Source of the DNA: a virus
Strand: one strand, 5' to 3'
DNA length: 64,000 nt
Virus record (IMG/VR): IMGVR_UViG_3300028177_000003
Span: 25,530 to 89,529 of that record
The position numbers and the translations under genes are program-made. The notes beneath the pieces are model-generated. The model had not been told where the DNA came from. It did no database searches and saw nothing but the letters and a program-made list of their open reading frames with translations. Within the stretch, counting starts at the first letter, position 1, and each line of letters starts with the position of its first letter. Positions 22,912 through 30,886 of this stretch are shown here, in pieces.

Positions 22912-23660
22912 GAACGGGCCTTCTTGAATGCGTGACGCAGCGCCTTCCGGTCTCGGTAGTCCGAGATCATGCCTGCGGCCAGAAGTTCCTCCTGCATGAG
23001 CATGAGGTACTTGAACGAGACGCCGTCTGGGGCTTCAACTGGGATGTCACCCCTGGCCGACACCGCTGTGTCGCGATTGGTGATGTCGTCGGGCGCTGCC
23101 GCGAACTGGGTGATCTGGGTCTCCAGGTAGAAGCCCTTCTCGGGATGCGGAAAGGCCATCACTGGGCAGTCCACGTGTGTAACCATAGCCAGCGACTGCT
23201 GGGAGAGATGCCTGGAGAACTCAGCCAGGTCTGCGTTGATGGTGTCCTGGAGTTCCCCTGCAGCCATGTAGAAGGCGATGTGCGGATCCTCTCCTGGGGC
23301 TACCGGGCAGTTCACCTGGTAGGTGTATGCCTGTCCTGTAGGGCACCAGGTGTCGTCGGGAGGGGGAGCACTCACCACTACCTCGTCCCGTCTAAGGTAG
23401 GGGGCTGGACGCCGACCCCTTCGAGGGTTGCGCAAGTGAAGGACAGAGACCGTGTCCCCACTAACCCTTGATGCCTCCACCTTGCTTAGAAAGCTGGCGC
23501 GACCCTGACTCGCCAGTCGAGCCCCCGTGCCCGGAGCGAACACGTAGTGCTCGGGGCCGAAGAGACTCACGTCTGAAGTGAACAACCCGGAAGGGTTCAC
23601 CGCAGCGACCGCTCCCCCGATGCCCAGTAGCTGAAGAAAGCCTCTTCGGGTGGTGTCCAT
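22884..23660 (-). CDS. Protein with Tat-like signal, 258 aa
   Basis: ATG 23660 has GGAAGGAG five to ten bases upstream. The N-terminus MDTTRRGFLQLLGIGGAVAA carries the twin-arginine motif (S/T-R-R-x-F-L) followed by a hydrophobic stretch, a Tat export signal or a mimic of one. The mature part has a Cys pair (DTWCPTGQ and NCPVAP) and an aromatic-rich helical end. Function not recognised. A folded exported protein could act on the envelope. In a virion protein the same sequence might be a cleaved propeptide. Confidence 0.65.
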   Translation of the reverse strand: MDTTRRGFLQLLGIGGAVAAVNPSGLFTSDVSLFGPEHYVFAPGTGARLASQGRASFLSKVEASRVSGDTVSVLHLRNPRRGRRPAPYLRRDEVVVSAPPPDDTWCPTGQAYTYQVNCPVAPGEDPHIAFYMAAGELQDTINADLAEFSRHLSQQSLAMVTHVDCPVMAFPHPEKGFYLETQITQFAAAPDDITNRDTAVSARGDIPVEAPDGVSFKYLMLMQEELLAAGMISDYRDRKALRHAFKKARSCQTGIRLS

Positions 23661-23684
23661 TTTCTCTCCTTCCACCACTCTACC

Positions 23685-23900
23685 CTACCGGGCGGGGTTC
23701 GGGTCCTTCCGGATGTCTGCGGCGTAGCGGAGACACGCCTTTCCGAGCTTCTCCAGCTCGGCGGCGGTCATGCAGTTGTCCTTCCCTCGGACGGTCAACA
23801 GTGCAGTGCGGGGATACTCGTCGCTCTGGGAACGGGAACACAATGTCAGCATGAGACTGCCTTCCCCCTCCGCGAAGTCAATCGACAGGTTCTTCGCCAT
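23685..23900 (-). CDS. Hypothetical protein, 71 aa
   Basis: I choose ATG 23900 (MAKNLSIDFAEGEG) with GGAGAAGG upstream. It overlaps the end of the gene at 23878 by 23 bases. It has a short beta region (GSLMLTLCSRS) and a C-terminal helix. Not recognised. Confidence 0.6.
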   Translation of the reverse strand: MAKNLSIDFAEGEGSLMLTLCSRSQSDEYPRTALLTVRGKDNCMTAAELEKLGKACLRYAADIRKDPNPAR

Positions 23901-24741
23901 CGGCCTTCTCCCCGTGGTTGTGCAGGTCGTCCTCGACACGCACCAGGTTGTCCATGTGGGCCAGCCGTGCCAGGTCGTTGGCCAGGGCGCGCACGTGCAA
24001 GATCATGTGCTGCATCTCATGGTAGGTCTCGGGAGGTCGCAAGGACTTGTTGTCCTCGCCGCGACGCATCTTCTCCAGATCGCGTACAGCCAGGTTGAAG
24101 GCGAAGGTCTCCTTCCCCCAGAGAGCCTCCATGTACGCAACCTGCTCATCCTGGAACTCTTCCTCCGTCCGAATGCGGTGGGCGTCCAGGGACACGATCT
24201 TGTTGCTTGCGTCGGGCAACGGGGCGTCCGGTACGCCCCCCTTGTGCATCTTCTCGTAGAGATCGGGGAGAAGGATGGACACTGCAGTGAGAAGCGAGGA
24301 CTGAGCTTCAGCCAGTCTTCCCAGGTCCACGGCCACGGGGGCCCCGAAGGGCTCGCTGCCTTCGGTGTCCGGGATGTCGTCGGACGGGGTGTCGTAGCGT
24401 CGGCTCCACATCTCAGTGAGGGCGCAAAACGCTCGGGTCAGGTTCTCCCGCAGTCGGGTGTTGCTGTCCGCATCCCGGGCTGTATGTAGAGCGGAGGCCA
24501 GAGCACATCCTTGCCGATGTCCTACATCATCCTTGGTGTCCTCGTGCACATTGAGTTCAAGGTATCCCGAGAACTTGTCCCCTACCGCCACGGTCTCAGG
24601 ACATTCCTTGAGCCCCTTGCATCGGGGGCAGGCAGGAAGGTGAGCCCCTGGGTCGGTGTCCGTGTCTTCCAGGTAGACCTCGGCGGACCCGCTCCACTCC
24701 AGACCTTCCAGCAGTTCAACAATAGAGGTAGCGTCCATCAT
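23878..24741 (-). CDS. Hypothetical protein with CxxC, 287 aa
   Basis: After an acidic N-terminus a CPRCKG pair with an ECPET following may form a zinc site with another Cys. The rest is helical and rich in Asp and Glu (for example IRTEEEFQDEQVAYMEALW), with a His-rich end (YHEMQHMILHV). ATG-ATG start with GAGG upstream. The start overlaps the stop of the gene at 24738. Not recognised. Confidence 0.65.
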   Translation of the reverse strand: MMDATSIVELLEGLEWSGSAEVYLEDTDTDPGAHLPACPRCKGLKECPETVAVGDKFSGYLELNVHEDTKDDVGHRQGCALASALHTARDADSNTRLRENLTRAFCALTEMWSRRYDTPSDDIPDTEGSEPFGAPVAVDLGRLAEAQSSLLTAVSILLPDLYEKMHKGGVPDAPLPDASNKIVSLDAHRIRTEEEFQDEQVAYMEALWGKETFAFNLAVRDLEKMRRGEDNKSLRPPETYHEMQHMILHVRALANDLARLAHMDNLVRVEDDLHNHGEKADGEEPVD

Positions 24742-25049
24742 AGGTTTCCTCGGAAGTCGTCCGGCAAAGGTGCTCGGGACAAGATGTCTCCGTCGCTGTT
24801 CGTAATCACGGCAACGTTGACCTTCGCCGCGTAAGCTCGGGAAGCGAACACATTCACTCCGTCCAGGATGGTCTCCCGAACGAAGATCAACTCAGGCAAG
24901 CCCGAGTATTCGCGGAGAGCCTCTTCAGTTGCGTCCAGCCCGTAGTGCTTCCTGCCCATGGAGTGAACCCCCTTGGTGGTGCGGTACAGCCAGAGACTAC
25001 CGTGCAGGCTCTGGTCAACGCCCTCTCCGAAGAAGTCGAGTGTGCTCAC
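24738..25049 (-). CDS. Hypothetical protein, 103 aa
   Basis: GTG 25049 overlaps the TGA of the gene at 25046. The chain mixes aromatic residues and Gly (LHGSLWLYRTTKGVHSMG) with a beta strand VNVAVITN. Not recognised. Confidence 0.62.
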   Translation of the reverse strand: MSTLDFFGEGVDQSLHGSLWLYRTTKGVHSMGRKHYGLDATEEALREYSGLPELIFVRETILDGVNVFASRAYAAKVNVAVITNSDGDILSRAPLPDDFRGNL

Positions 25050-25351
25050 TTCTTGCTGAAGACGAAGTACGCCTTGTAGGATTCGTTGTACCCAGGCTTG
25101 TCGTACTGGACCTTCCAGCCCAGCTCGCGGTAGAAGTCCTCCACGTCCATATAGTGAAGGGAGTAGACCGCCTCGCGAGAGATTCCCAGGGCAGCGGCGA
25201 CGCGGGAAACCGCTTCGTTCTGCACAACCCGGGAACTGGAACCGCTCCAGTTCTCCGCAATCATTGCGTTGAAGACCCCTATGACCTCATCAGGGAGGTT
25301 GAGAACCTTCTCGCGGACTACCGTGTAGGGGGTGATGCCTTTGACTGACAT
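25046..25351 (-). CDS. Possible small DNA-binding protein, 101 aa
   Basis: The central part (NEAVSRVAAALGISREAVYSL) resembles a helix-turn-helix, a helix with LGI at the turn and REAVYSL as recognition helix. The flanks are helical and the C-terminal part aromatic (YKAYFVFSKK). ATG 25351 has GGAGG upstream. I infer a small regulator, from pattern only. Confidence 0.6.
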   Translation of the reverse strand: MSVKGITPYTVVREKVLNLPDEVIGVFNAMIAENWSGSSSRVVQNEAVSRVAAALGISREAVYSLHYMDVEDFYRELGWKVQYDKPGYNESYKAYFVFSKK

Positions 25352-25395
25352 GGGAGCCTCCGAGAGGCTCTACCGCGACAGGCCTTCGCTGCCCC

Positions 25396-25977
25396 CTACT
25401 CCCCGTTGTTCTTGGTAGCCCTGGCTGCCTTCTGCGCTGTGTCCCGACGAGCGATCGCCTCCCCGGTTCGAACGATGCGCAGAGCCTCCTTGTCGTCGCT
25501 CTTCATCTTGGTGTTGCCCAGGTGTGTGAAGTCCCCTGTGTCCCGGTCAATCCATCTGGATGTGAGACCAATGGCCCCAGGCTTGAGCTCCTTCACCAGC
25601 TTCGGATCCATGGCTCGGATTGCGATGTGCCAGACCATGGAGAGGGATGTGCCTGCTCCTACAGCGAGAGGCTTCTGGTCGTACTCCGTAGACTGACGCT
25701 CCTTAAACAGGAGAATACCGGAGCCAGTCCGAAGTTCCAGATCGAAGTAGTGAACCGGCACCGGGATCGCAGGCCGATTGAATGTGATTTGAAGGGGGAT
25801 CGTGACGCGCAGGTCTCCGAAGGTGGCAAGGGGCTCGCGAATCACTCCCCAGCCAATGATGTGCACGTCCAGATCGCGGGCGGCGACCAGTCTCGACACT
25901 ACCTCCTGCTCGTCCTCTGACATCGGGGTGTAGCCCCCGCGAGGGTTGCCGCCGCCGAAACGATTCTTGTCTTTCAC
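25396..25977 (-). CDS. Hypothetical protein, 193 aa
   Basis: I choose GTG 25977 because it overlaps the stop of the cold-shock gene as GTGA and has CGGAG seven bases upstream. The protein starts with a Gly-rich segment (NRFGGGNPRGGY) and then is mostly strand-rich with a polar C-terminal helix. Not recognised. It could be a virion-associated protein. Confidence 0.62.
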   Translation of the reverse strand: MKDKNRFGGGNPRGGYTPMSEDEQEVVSRLVAARDLDVHIIGWGVIREPLATFGDLRVTIPLQITFNRPAIPVPVHYFDLELRTGSGILLFKERQSTEYDQKPLAVGAGTSLSMVWHIAIRAMDPKLVKELKPGAIGLTSRWIDRDTGDFTHLGNTKMKSDDKEALRIVRTGEAIARRDTAQKAARATKNNGE

Positions 25978-26408
25978 AGCCGACTCCGAAGAGGTCTGAC
26001 CCAGCACGCTCGGGCGCGGTTGCGGCCAGGTTTGTGTCCCGAATAGAACTTGATCTGCGCTCCCACGGAGGGCACCCAGGGTTCCAGAAGATCGCTTGCG
26101 TGGAAGAACAAGATCTGCTCTGATTCTGCCAGGTTGGCGAAGCCCCACCCCTTGTCTGGGTCAAAGGACTGCACCCTGCCTAATAGGAGGGAGGGACAGA
26201 CAGTCCGAGATACCCTTCGCGCTTGAGGAAGGTTCCCGCCGGACCTGGTGCCCAGACCCTCTACCTCTACCTCCTCCCCCAGAATGGGAGGAGGGCCCCC
26301 AGGGGTGAGGCGACAGAAGTCCCCCGCCTGGAAGTAGACCGATCTCCCCGAATGCACAGCAAACCCGTAGTGCTTCGCCTGCACATAGAGAGAGATTTCC
26401 CCCTTCAC
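25974..26408 (-). CDS. Tandem cold-shock-domain protein
   Basis: The second half ([19 protein letters not shown] then [13 protein letters not shown]) is a clear cold-shock domain, with RNP1-like KGWGFA and RNP2-like ILFFHAS. The first half ([20 protein letters not shown]) has the same layout in a weaker form. Cold-shock domains bind single-stranded RNA or DNA. Two in tandem in 144 residues would raise affinity and could act as an RNA chaperone or antiterminator. GTG start overlaps the previous stop. Confidence 0.8.
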   Translation of the reverse strand: MKGEISLYVQAKHYGFAVHSGRSVYFQAGDFCRLTPGGPPPILGEEVEVEGLGTRSGGNLPQARRVSRTVCPSLLLGRVQSFDPDKGWGFANLAESEQILFFHASDLLEPWVPSVGAQIKFYSGHKPGRNRARACWVRPLRSRL

Positions 26409-26863
26409 TGCAAAAGGGCGATGCGGTCCGAGATCGCGTTCTTGGCGCCCTTGCGGTCCTTTCCGCTCGTGGAGCCTTCAGCGTACAGAAGCTCCTTGAG
26501 AAAGTTGTCGTACTCACCTGTGGCCAGGGCTGCGACCAGTTCGGCGTTCGTACCGTCCAAGACCTCCACGGGGATCGTCTTGGCCTTCTCCGCAACCTCA
26601 GGCTCCGGCTCAGGCTCGGGAGTGGGCTCCGGCTCAGGCTCGGGAGTGGGCTCCGGCTCGGGCTCGGGAGTGGGCTCGGGCTCCGGCTCGGGGGTGGGCT
26701 CAGGCTCAGGTTCGGGCTCGGGAGTGGGCTCGGGCTCCGCCAGTGCTGCGCGCAAGGCTGCGCGAGCTTCGATTTCAGCCAGTGCGGCAGCCTCCGCCTT
26801 GAGGCGGTCTCGCTTCTGGTGGAGGGCTGGACTGATGCGAACTACGCGCTTGCGGCTGGCCAT
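26405..26863 (-). CDS. Pro-Glu repeat protein, 152 aa
   Basis: The protein has a basic N-terminus ([20 protein letters not shown]), a helix rich in Ala and Glu, then about 45 residues of PEP/PTPEP repeats, and a C-terminal helical domain ([16 protein letters not shown]). The repeat makes a stiff extended acidic spacer of the kind seen in surface and scaffold proteins. Here it probably separates a nucleic-acid-binding or membrane-facing N-terminus from a C-terminal domain. Function unknown. Confidence 0.7.
   Translation of the reverse strand: MASRKRVVRISPALHQKRDRLKAEAAALAEIEARAALRAALAEPEPTPEPEPEPEPTPEPEPEPTPEPEPEPTPEPEPEPTPEPEPEPEVAEKAKTIPVEVLDGTNAELVAALATGEYDNFLKELLYAEGSTSGKDRKGAKNAISDRIALLQ
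26596..26742 (-). repeat. Tandem Pro-Glu coding repeats
   Basis: Repeats of 6-nt GGCTCN/GGCTCG units and an 18-nt group with GGAGTG interspersed encode (PE)n with PTPEP. In-frame length change would be easy here. Confidence 0.7.
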
Positions 26864-26890
26864 ATTGATTCTCCAGGTCTGTCGCCGGGA

Positions 26891-27220
26891 TTACACTCCC
26901 GAAGTGATGCTCTTGTTTTGGACGGCGTCAAAGAAAGCAGTGTCGTCGGAGACGAGCCTCGAAGCTCGGGGGTTCCGGGCCAGAAGGGTGTCCAGACGCT
27001 CCTGGCTGTCCGCGTCCAGGTCTGGGTACAACTTGTTGTAGTCGTATCGTGCCTGGCGGGAGTGACTCAACGCTTCCAGGATGAACTTGTCCTGCAAGAT
27101 GGCAGGGTTGTCCGGATCCTTCTGAGTGACTACTCGGCCGTCAGCCATCGTGACCGTAGTGTTCGCAACGCCCTTCAAGCCGTTATTTGACCCGAACTGC
27201 CAGTACCCGAACTCAGCCAC
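26891..27220 (-). CDS. Hypothetical protein, 109 aa
   Basis: ATG 27220 starts MAEFGYWQFG. The remainder is polar with a helical middle (DKFILEALSHSRQARYDYN). Not recognised. Intergenic sequence upstream has CTACC-type repeats. Confidence 0.62.
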   Translation of the reverse strand: MAEFGYWQFGSNNGLKGVANTTVTMADGRVVTQKDPDNPAILQDKFILEALSHSRQARYDYNKLYPDLDADSQERLDTLLARNPRASRLVSDDTAFFDAVQNKSITSGV

Positions 27221-27262
27221 AGAAGTATCCTCTGGTAGAGTCTACCCGGCTTCATAGCGGAG

Positions 27263-27697
27263 CTACCGGAGAGTGACCCCGAGACGCTCCATAATCCGGA
27301 GCTTCTGCCGCCCCAGGTCGGAGATGTCCACCCCCTGAGCCTGGGCAGTTTCACGCAGAGTGTCCAGGCTGGGAAGCCGCTTGGTAGGCTGCGTCGGGGT
27401 TGCGTCTGTGGGAGGGGTCTCACCGTAGCCGATGAGCAAACTCACGGTGCCGTCCAGACGGACAGTAACACAGGGAGTGCCCCTTCGGTTCTGCCCTCTC
27501 ATGAGGTGGTCGGCCGTGAGCTGGATCAGTGCGTTCGAACGCACTGCCTCGTTCGCCAGACGCAGAGCTTCCTGGGCCTGGGAAACCAGCAGGCCGACTG
27601 TGGTCAAACCCTCCCCTCCCTGCACAGGGAGGGACAAAACCGCCTGCTGAACCTCATCCGCGAGTTCTATCTCAACGGACTTCAGTTTTCTTGTCAC
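27263..27697 (-). CDS. Hypothetical protein, 144 aa
   Basis: ATG 27697 has CTGGAGG upstream. Mostly helical with a leading basic stretch (MTRKLKSVEIELADEV) and Leu/Ala-rich helices. A C-terminal helix-rich portion (DTLRETAQAQGVDISDLG) may pack as a coiled coil. Not recognised. Confidence 0.62.
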   Translation of the reverse strand: MTRKLKSVEIELADEVQQAVLSLPVQGGEGLTTVGLLVSQAQEALRLANEAVRSNALIQLTADHLMRGQNRRGTPCVTVRLDGTVSLLIGYGETPPTDATPTQPTKRLPSLDTLRETAQAQGVDISDLGRQKLRIMERLGVTLR

Positions 27698-27734
27698 GGG
27701 AACCTCCAGGAGTAGAAGTACCCGCGACTGATTT

Positions 27735-27747
27735 AGGGGGACCCCCT
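27735..27747. repeat. 13-bp palindrome AGGGGGACCCCCT
   Basis: A perfect inverted repeat with one central base in the gene-free stretch before the gene at 27697. It could be an operator or a stable hairpin in the leader. Confidence 0.4.
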
Positions 27748-27791
27748 TCAGAGCAAACTACCTGGCGTTTAGTGGTTCGCGAGGGGCGACT

Positions 27792-28862
27792 TTACGAATA
27801 CGAATAGTACAGGTTTACAACAGCCTGCCACTCGTAGGACCCTTCATCGTCCCACCGCACCAGGGCAACCACCTCTCCCATGCCCCCCGGCCAGTGACTG
27901 TCCCGGTACTTTCGCGAGAGGGCTTCCCCCTCAGCTTCGGCGCGGTTCTTGGACGCGTTCGGCGAGGTGAGACGAATGTCTGGGTTCCTGTGCCCCGGGA
28001 AGGGCAAATGGACCTGCCGATTGATTCCCTTCAGGACATCCCAGGAGGGCTTCGGGTACTGCTCCAGAGCCTGGAAGTTGGAGTTCAAATCCACCTTGAT
28101 GATCGGGAGCGAGCTCGCCTTCTTGTCCTCTTCCTCGGGGTCGCCTGGCAGGACCGAGCCGCCGTCGACGGGGAGGGTCGCTCGTGAAGCATCCGAAGAC
28201 AGGTTGTCGTCCTTGATCTCCCCCGGCGTCCAGACGGCCCTCTTCTCGGGAGTCGTGTGGCGCAAGCGATCCCGGTTCAACTGACGGGCCTTGAGCTTCA
28301 ACTCCTGCTCTGTGTCGGCCAGGATCGGCGCTCCCTGAGCATCGACCCCCACGAAGAAGAAGATGTTCCCCCTCTTGTCCTGCAGGGTGTCTCCCTGGTC
28401 CGCGATCGGCCGAGTGCGGGGACGAGCCTCGCCGAAGAAGACATCCACCAGCTGGTAGCCTTGCTGGCTGAGCATACGGGTAGAGCCCAGTTCTCTGGGC
28501 GCCCCCAGGCCCCCCTCCAGGTAGCGGACCGAAACACGCTCAGCAGCCTCTGCAGCCCAGCGGCCATACCCGCCACCCCAGCTGGTCTGCCTGGAGGGGT
28601 TTACGACCTTGTCGCCGTTCGGGGACCTCTTGGGAGGAGGCCGAGTTCCCTCGTCGTCCGTGCTGTATCCCCCCGGATTGGAGTGGGAGCGCGACACATA
28701 CTTGTCTGCGGCATTCTCCGAAGGGAACGGACCGTAGGTGGTGGCTTCGTCCCATTCCCCGTATTCGTCGGAGGCCAGGTCCACATACCACTTGCCGTTG
28801 CTGGCCTTCCAGTACTCACAGTATCTGGACCGGCTGGCAGACTTGTTCGTATCAAATGGCAT
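27792..28862 (-). CDS. Hypothetical protein, 356 aa
   Basis: ATG 28862 has CGAGGA upstream. The N-terminal third is rich in Tyr, Trp and Ser, followed by a basic Pro-rich stretch (RPPPKRSPNGDKVVNPS). Beyond it are mixed strands and a charged low-complexity portion (DDNLSSDASRATLP). The C-terminal part has MGEVVALVRWDDEGS. Not recognised. The disorder-prone composition fits a virion or scaffold-like protein. Confidence 0.65.
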   Translation of the reverse strand: MPFDTNKSASRSRYCEYWKASNGKWYVDLASDEYGEWDEATTYGPFPSENAADKYVSRSHSNPGGYSTDDEGTRPPPKRSPNGDKVVNPSRQTSWGGGYGRWAAEAAERVSVRYLEGGLGAPRELGSTRMLSQQGYQLVDVFFGEARPRTRPIADQGDTLQDKRGNIFFFVGVDAQGAPILADTEQELKLKARQLNRDRLRHTTPEKRAVWTPGEIKDDNLSSDASRATLPVDGGSVLPGDPEEEDKKASSLPIIKVDLNSNFQALEQYPKPSWDVLKGINRQVHLPFPGHRNPDIRLTSPNASKNRAEAEGEALSRKYRDSHWPGGMGEVVALVRWDDEGSYEWQAVVNLYYSYS

Positions 28863-28882
28863 CTGGTAGTCCTCGTTATCCC

Positions 28883-29473
28883 TCAGAAGGGGATAGCCAG
28901 ACCATTGCAGTGGTCCTCCAGCGCGCAGAAGTTACAGAGCCAGAGAAGGTTGCCTCCACTCCAGATTACCTCCTGGCCTCGCATGAAGCCTTGGCCGCAC
29001 AGAGTACAGCGATCCCAGGGGGCGTGGTGGAGGTTCGGTAGGATCAAGCCCGGAGGAGGGTCGAATAGGGGAGACGGAGGCAGCAAATCCTGGTCGGAGC
29101 CTACCCGCCGCCGAGTGCCTATGCGAGGGTCCATTTCGTAGAGGAAGGGGGCGGCGTAGCGGGGAATCTCGTACTCGAGATCTTTCATCAGCGAGGTCAG
29201 CACTACCTTCAGATCTGACCGGTAGAGCTCCAGGCAGTTCACTCTCCTCTGCACTGCGAACGTGTGTCCCTCATGTCGCTGTTCCTCTCGGCGGTGTTCC
29301 TCGAGATAGCCGCACACGTAGAACTCTACTGCGTCCGCGTGGGGCAGTCGGGAAACACTCATGCTGAACCTGAGTGGGATGCACCCCTCAGGTAGACTGC
29401 CCCACCAGCTTCTCTGGAGAGCCTTCAACATCTTGCCAGTGAACTCCGGCTTGGTCAAACCCTCCAGGTTCAT
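28883..29473 (-). CDS. Zinc-binding protein, 196 aa
   Basis: Near the C-terminus CTLCGQGF and CNFCALEDH form a CxxC...CxxC zinc site around residues 155-188. The N-terminal part is helical. ATG 29473 overlaps the stop of the exonuclease gene. Probably a small nucleic-acid- or protein-binding factor. Not recognised otherwise. Confidence 0.65.
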   Translation of the reverse strand: MNLEGLTKPEFTGKMLKALQRSWWGSLPEGCIPLRFSMSVSRLPHADAVEFYVCGYLEEHRREEQRHEGHTFAVQRRVNCLELYRSDLKVVLTSLMKDLEYEIPRYAAPFLYEMDPRIGTRRRVGSDQDLLPPSPLFDPPPGLILPNLHHAPWDRCTLCGQGFMRGQEVIWSGGNLLWLCNFCALEDHCNGLAIPF

Positions 29474-30045
29474 CTACGAACCCTGAATGCACCCAGGTAG
29501 ATCTTGAACCGGGTGAGCGCACTCGCCTGGTTCAACAGGTAGTACAGACGCATGGCGTCTTCGACGTCCCGCATCGCCGTGTGGCCTCCTTCGAGGGACC
29601 ATCCCAGATACTCTCTCACCGAGTCCAGCCCTACGCTGTCCAGACCCATAGGGTACAGGTGCTCATAGCAGAGGGTGATGGTGTCTATCTTGCGGTGGGG
29701 GATGCTGAGGGGGACACCTGCCCTCTTGAAGACTCCCTTGAGCATAGCCTCGTCGTACGAGACGTTGTGCCCTACCAGAATGCAACCCGCCAGGAACATC
29801 GCCAAGTCGCTGGCGATGTCTTTCAACAACGGTGCGTCGTCCCAGAGGGAAGGGTTGGCAGCGTAGCCGTTGACCTCAAGGGCTACGTCCTCTGCAACCT
29901 CCAGGTGTTCCGGCTTGATGCGAGTATGGTAGCGGTCCACCCCTCCGCCTGGGCGAACGCGGATGACAGCGATCTCGATGACTTCGTGGACAACGGGGTC
30001 CAGACCTGTCGTCTCAGTGTCAATAAAAGCCAGCGACTTACGCAA
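29470..30045 (-). CDS. DnaQ-like 3'-5' exonuclease
   Basis: DEDD exonuclease with AFIDTETTGLDPV (Exo I), LVGHNVSYDEAML (Exo II) and GGHTAMRDVEDAMRL (Exo III), giving the Asp, Glu, Asp, His and Asp metal ligands. The 191-residue length matches DnaQ/RNase T-type domains. TTG 30045 is the likely start because GGAGAACCCC precedes it. It is close in fold to a proofreading subunit, but family A polymerase here has its own exonuclease, so a separate role in repair or RNA/DNA processing is likely. Confidence 0.88.
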   Translation of the reverse strand: MRKSLAFIDTETTGLDPVVHEVIEIAVIRVRPGGGVDRYHTRIKPEHLEVAEDVALEVNGYAANPSLWDDAPLLKDIASDLAMFLAGCILVGHNVSYDEAMLKGVFKRAGVPLSIPHRKIDTITLCYEHLYPMGLDSVGLDSVREYLGWSLEGGHTAMRDVEDAMRLYYLLNQASALTRFKIYLGAFRVRR

Positions 30046-30067
30046 GGGGTTCTCCGGAGGGAAGCCC

Positions 30068-30850
30068 CTACCCCGAACGCATCCTCAAGCTGGGGTTGTA
30101 ACTGCTGTCTATGTCCACGTGGCCTCGGTTTGCATCCACTCGCACCCGACACCCGGGAGGATAGAGGGACAGAGCGTCCTCCACCAGGAGCAACAGGATC
30201 CCTTGCTCTTGCCCCACCACGGAGAGGTGAGAGAGGGCTCCTCCTCGAGCGGTGACTACGGCACGAGCTGAAGACGCAGGAATGTAGTAGTCTGCGCTGG
30301 CGTAGGGTATCACCGCAAGCTGGTCCAGTCGTAGTTCTTCGTCGGGCTCGGGGTGCACTACGGTCAGGTAGGGAGTGGCACCGCTCCCAGACAAGACCAG
30401 GGCTTCGAACTCGCACATCTTTTGCTGGACTCTGAACTTCATCCGATTAGCGGCGTGCGCCACTGCCTCGTCCAGGTAGTCTCTGCGCGGGTTCATCCCA
30501 GCCCCGAGCATCCAGTCGGTGTGGAACGGGTTGTCGCGGGAGACTTTCACCCCGGACTTGCTCAAGGGAACCCAGGCGGGGGCCAGATGGAGTGCATGTG
30601 TCTTAGCCAGACACCAGTGGATGAACGGCGCTGAGGGCACCCTGAAGCGATCCCGCTTCTTCCGCCCGCGTATGGGGTGGCGAGAGCAAGTCTCCGTCGT
30701 TTGCTTCAGGGAGAACCTGTGAGACCCGCAGTGGTCACCGCAGACACGGGGGACCCCCAGGTCGAACCACGCCCCGTCGAGCGGCGAAACTCTACTACGA
30801 CCGTCGTCCGGGGCAATGAGAAGGAACTCCTCCCTGCGCGGTCCAGGCAT
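30068..30850 (-). CDS. Protein with PEP-utiliser-type phosphohistidine swivel domain
   Basis: The C-terminal 65 residues (ARAVVTARGGALSHLSVVG, then GCRVRVDANRGHVDI) match the mobile phosphohistidine domain of PEP synthase, PPDK and rifampicin phosphotransferase, including the likely phospho-His in GALSH. The N-terminal 190 residues are Cys/His- and Arg-rich (for example CGDHCGSHRF) and not recognised. No ATP-grasp or PEP-binding partner domain is attached. It could carry phosphoryl groups for a partner, or be a processed part of a phosphotransfer system. ATG 30850 has CCGGAGAG upstream. Confidence 0.7.
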   Translation of the reverse strand: MPGPRREEFLLIAPDDGRSRVSPLDGAWFDLGVPRVCGDHCGSHRFSLKQTTETCSRHPIRGRKKRDRFRVPSAPFIHWCLAKTHALHLAPAWVPLSKSGVKVSRDNPFHTDWMLGAGMNPRRDYLDEAVAHAANRMKFRVQQKMCEFEALVLSGSGATPYLTVVHPEPDEELRLDQLAVIPYASADYYIPASSARAVVTARGGALSHLSVVGQEQGILLLLVEDALSLYPPGCRVRVDANRGHVDIDSSYNPSLRMRSG

Positions 30851-30886
30851 GTCTCTCCGGGTAGCTTCTCGAAGCTTAGAGGGTAA

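Noticed and set aside
26596-26742. Repeats as a possible CRISPR array or minisatellite
   Set aside because: The repeats lie in frame in one gene, encode Pro-Glu units and have no spacers.
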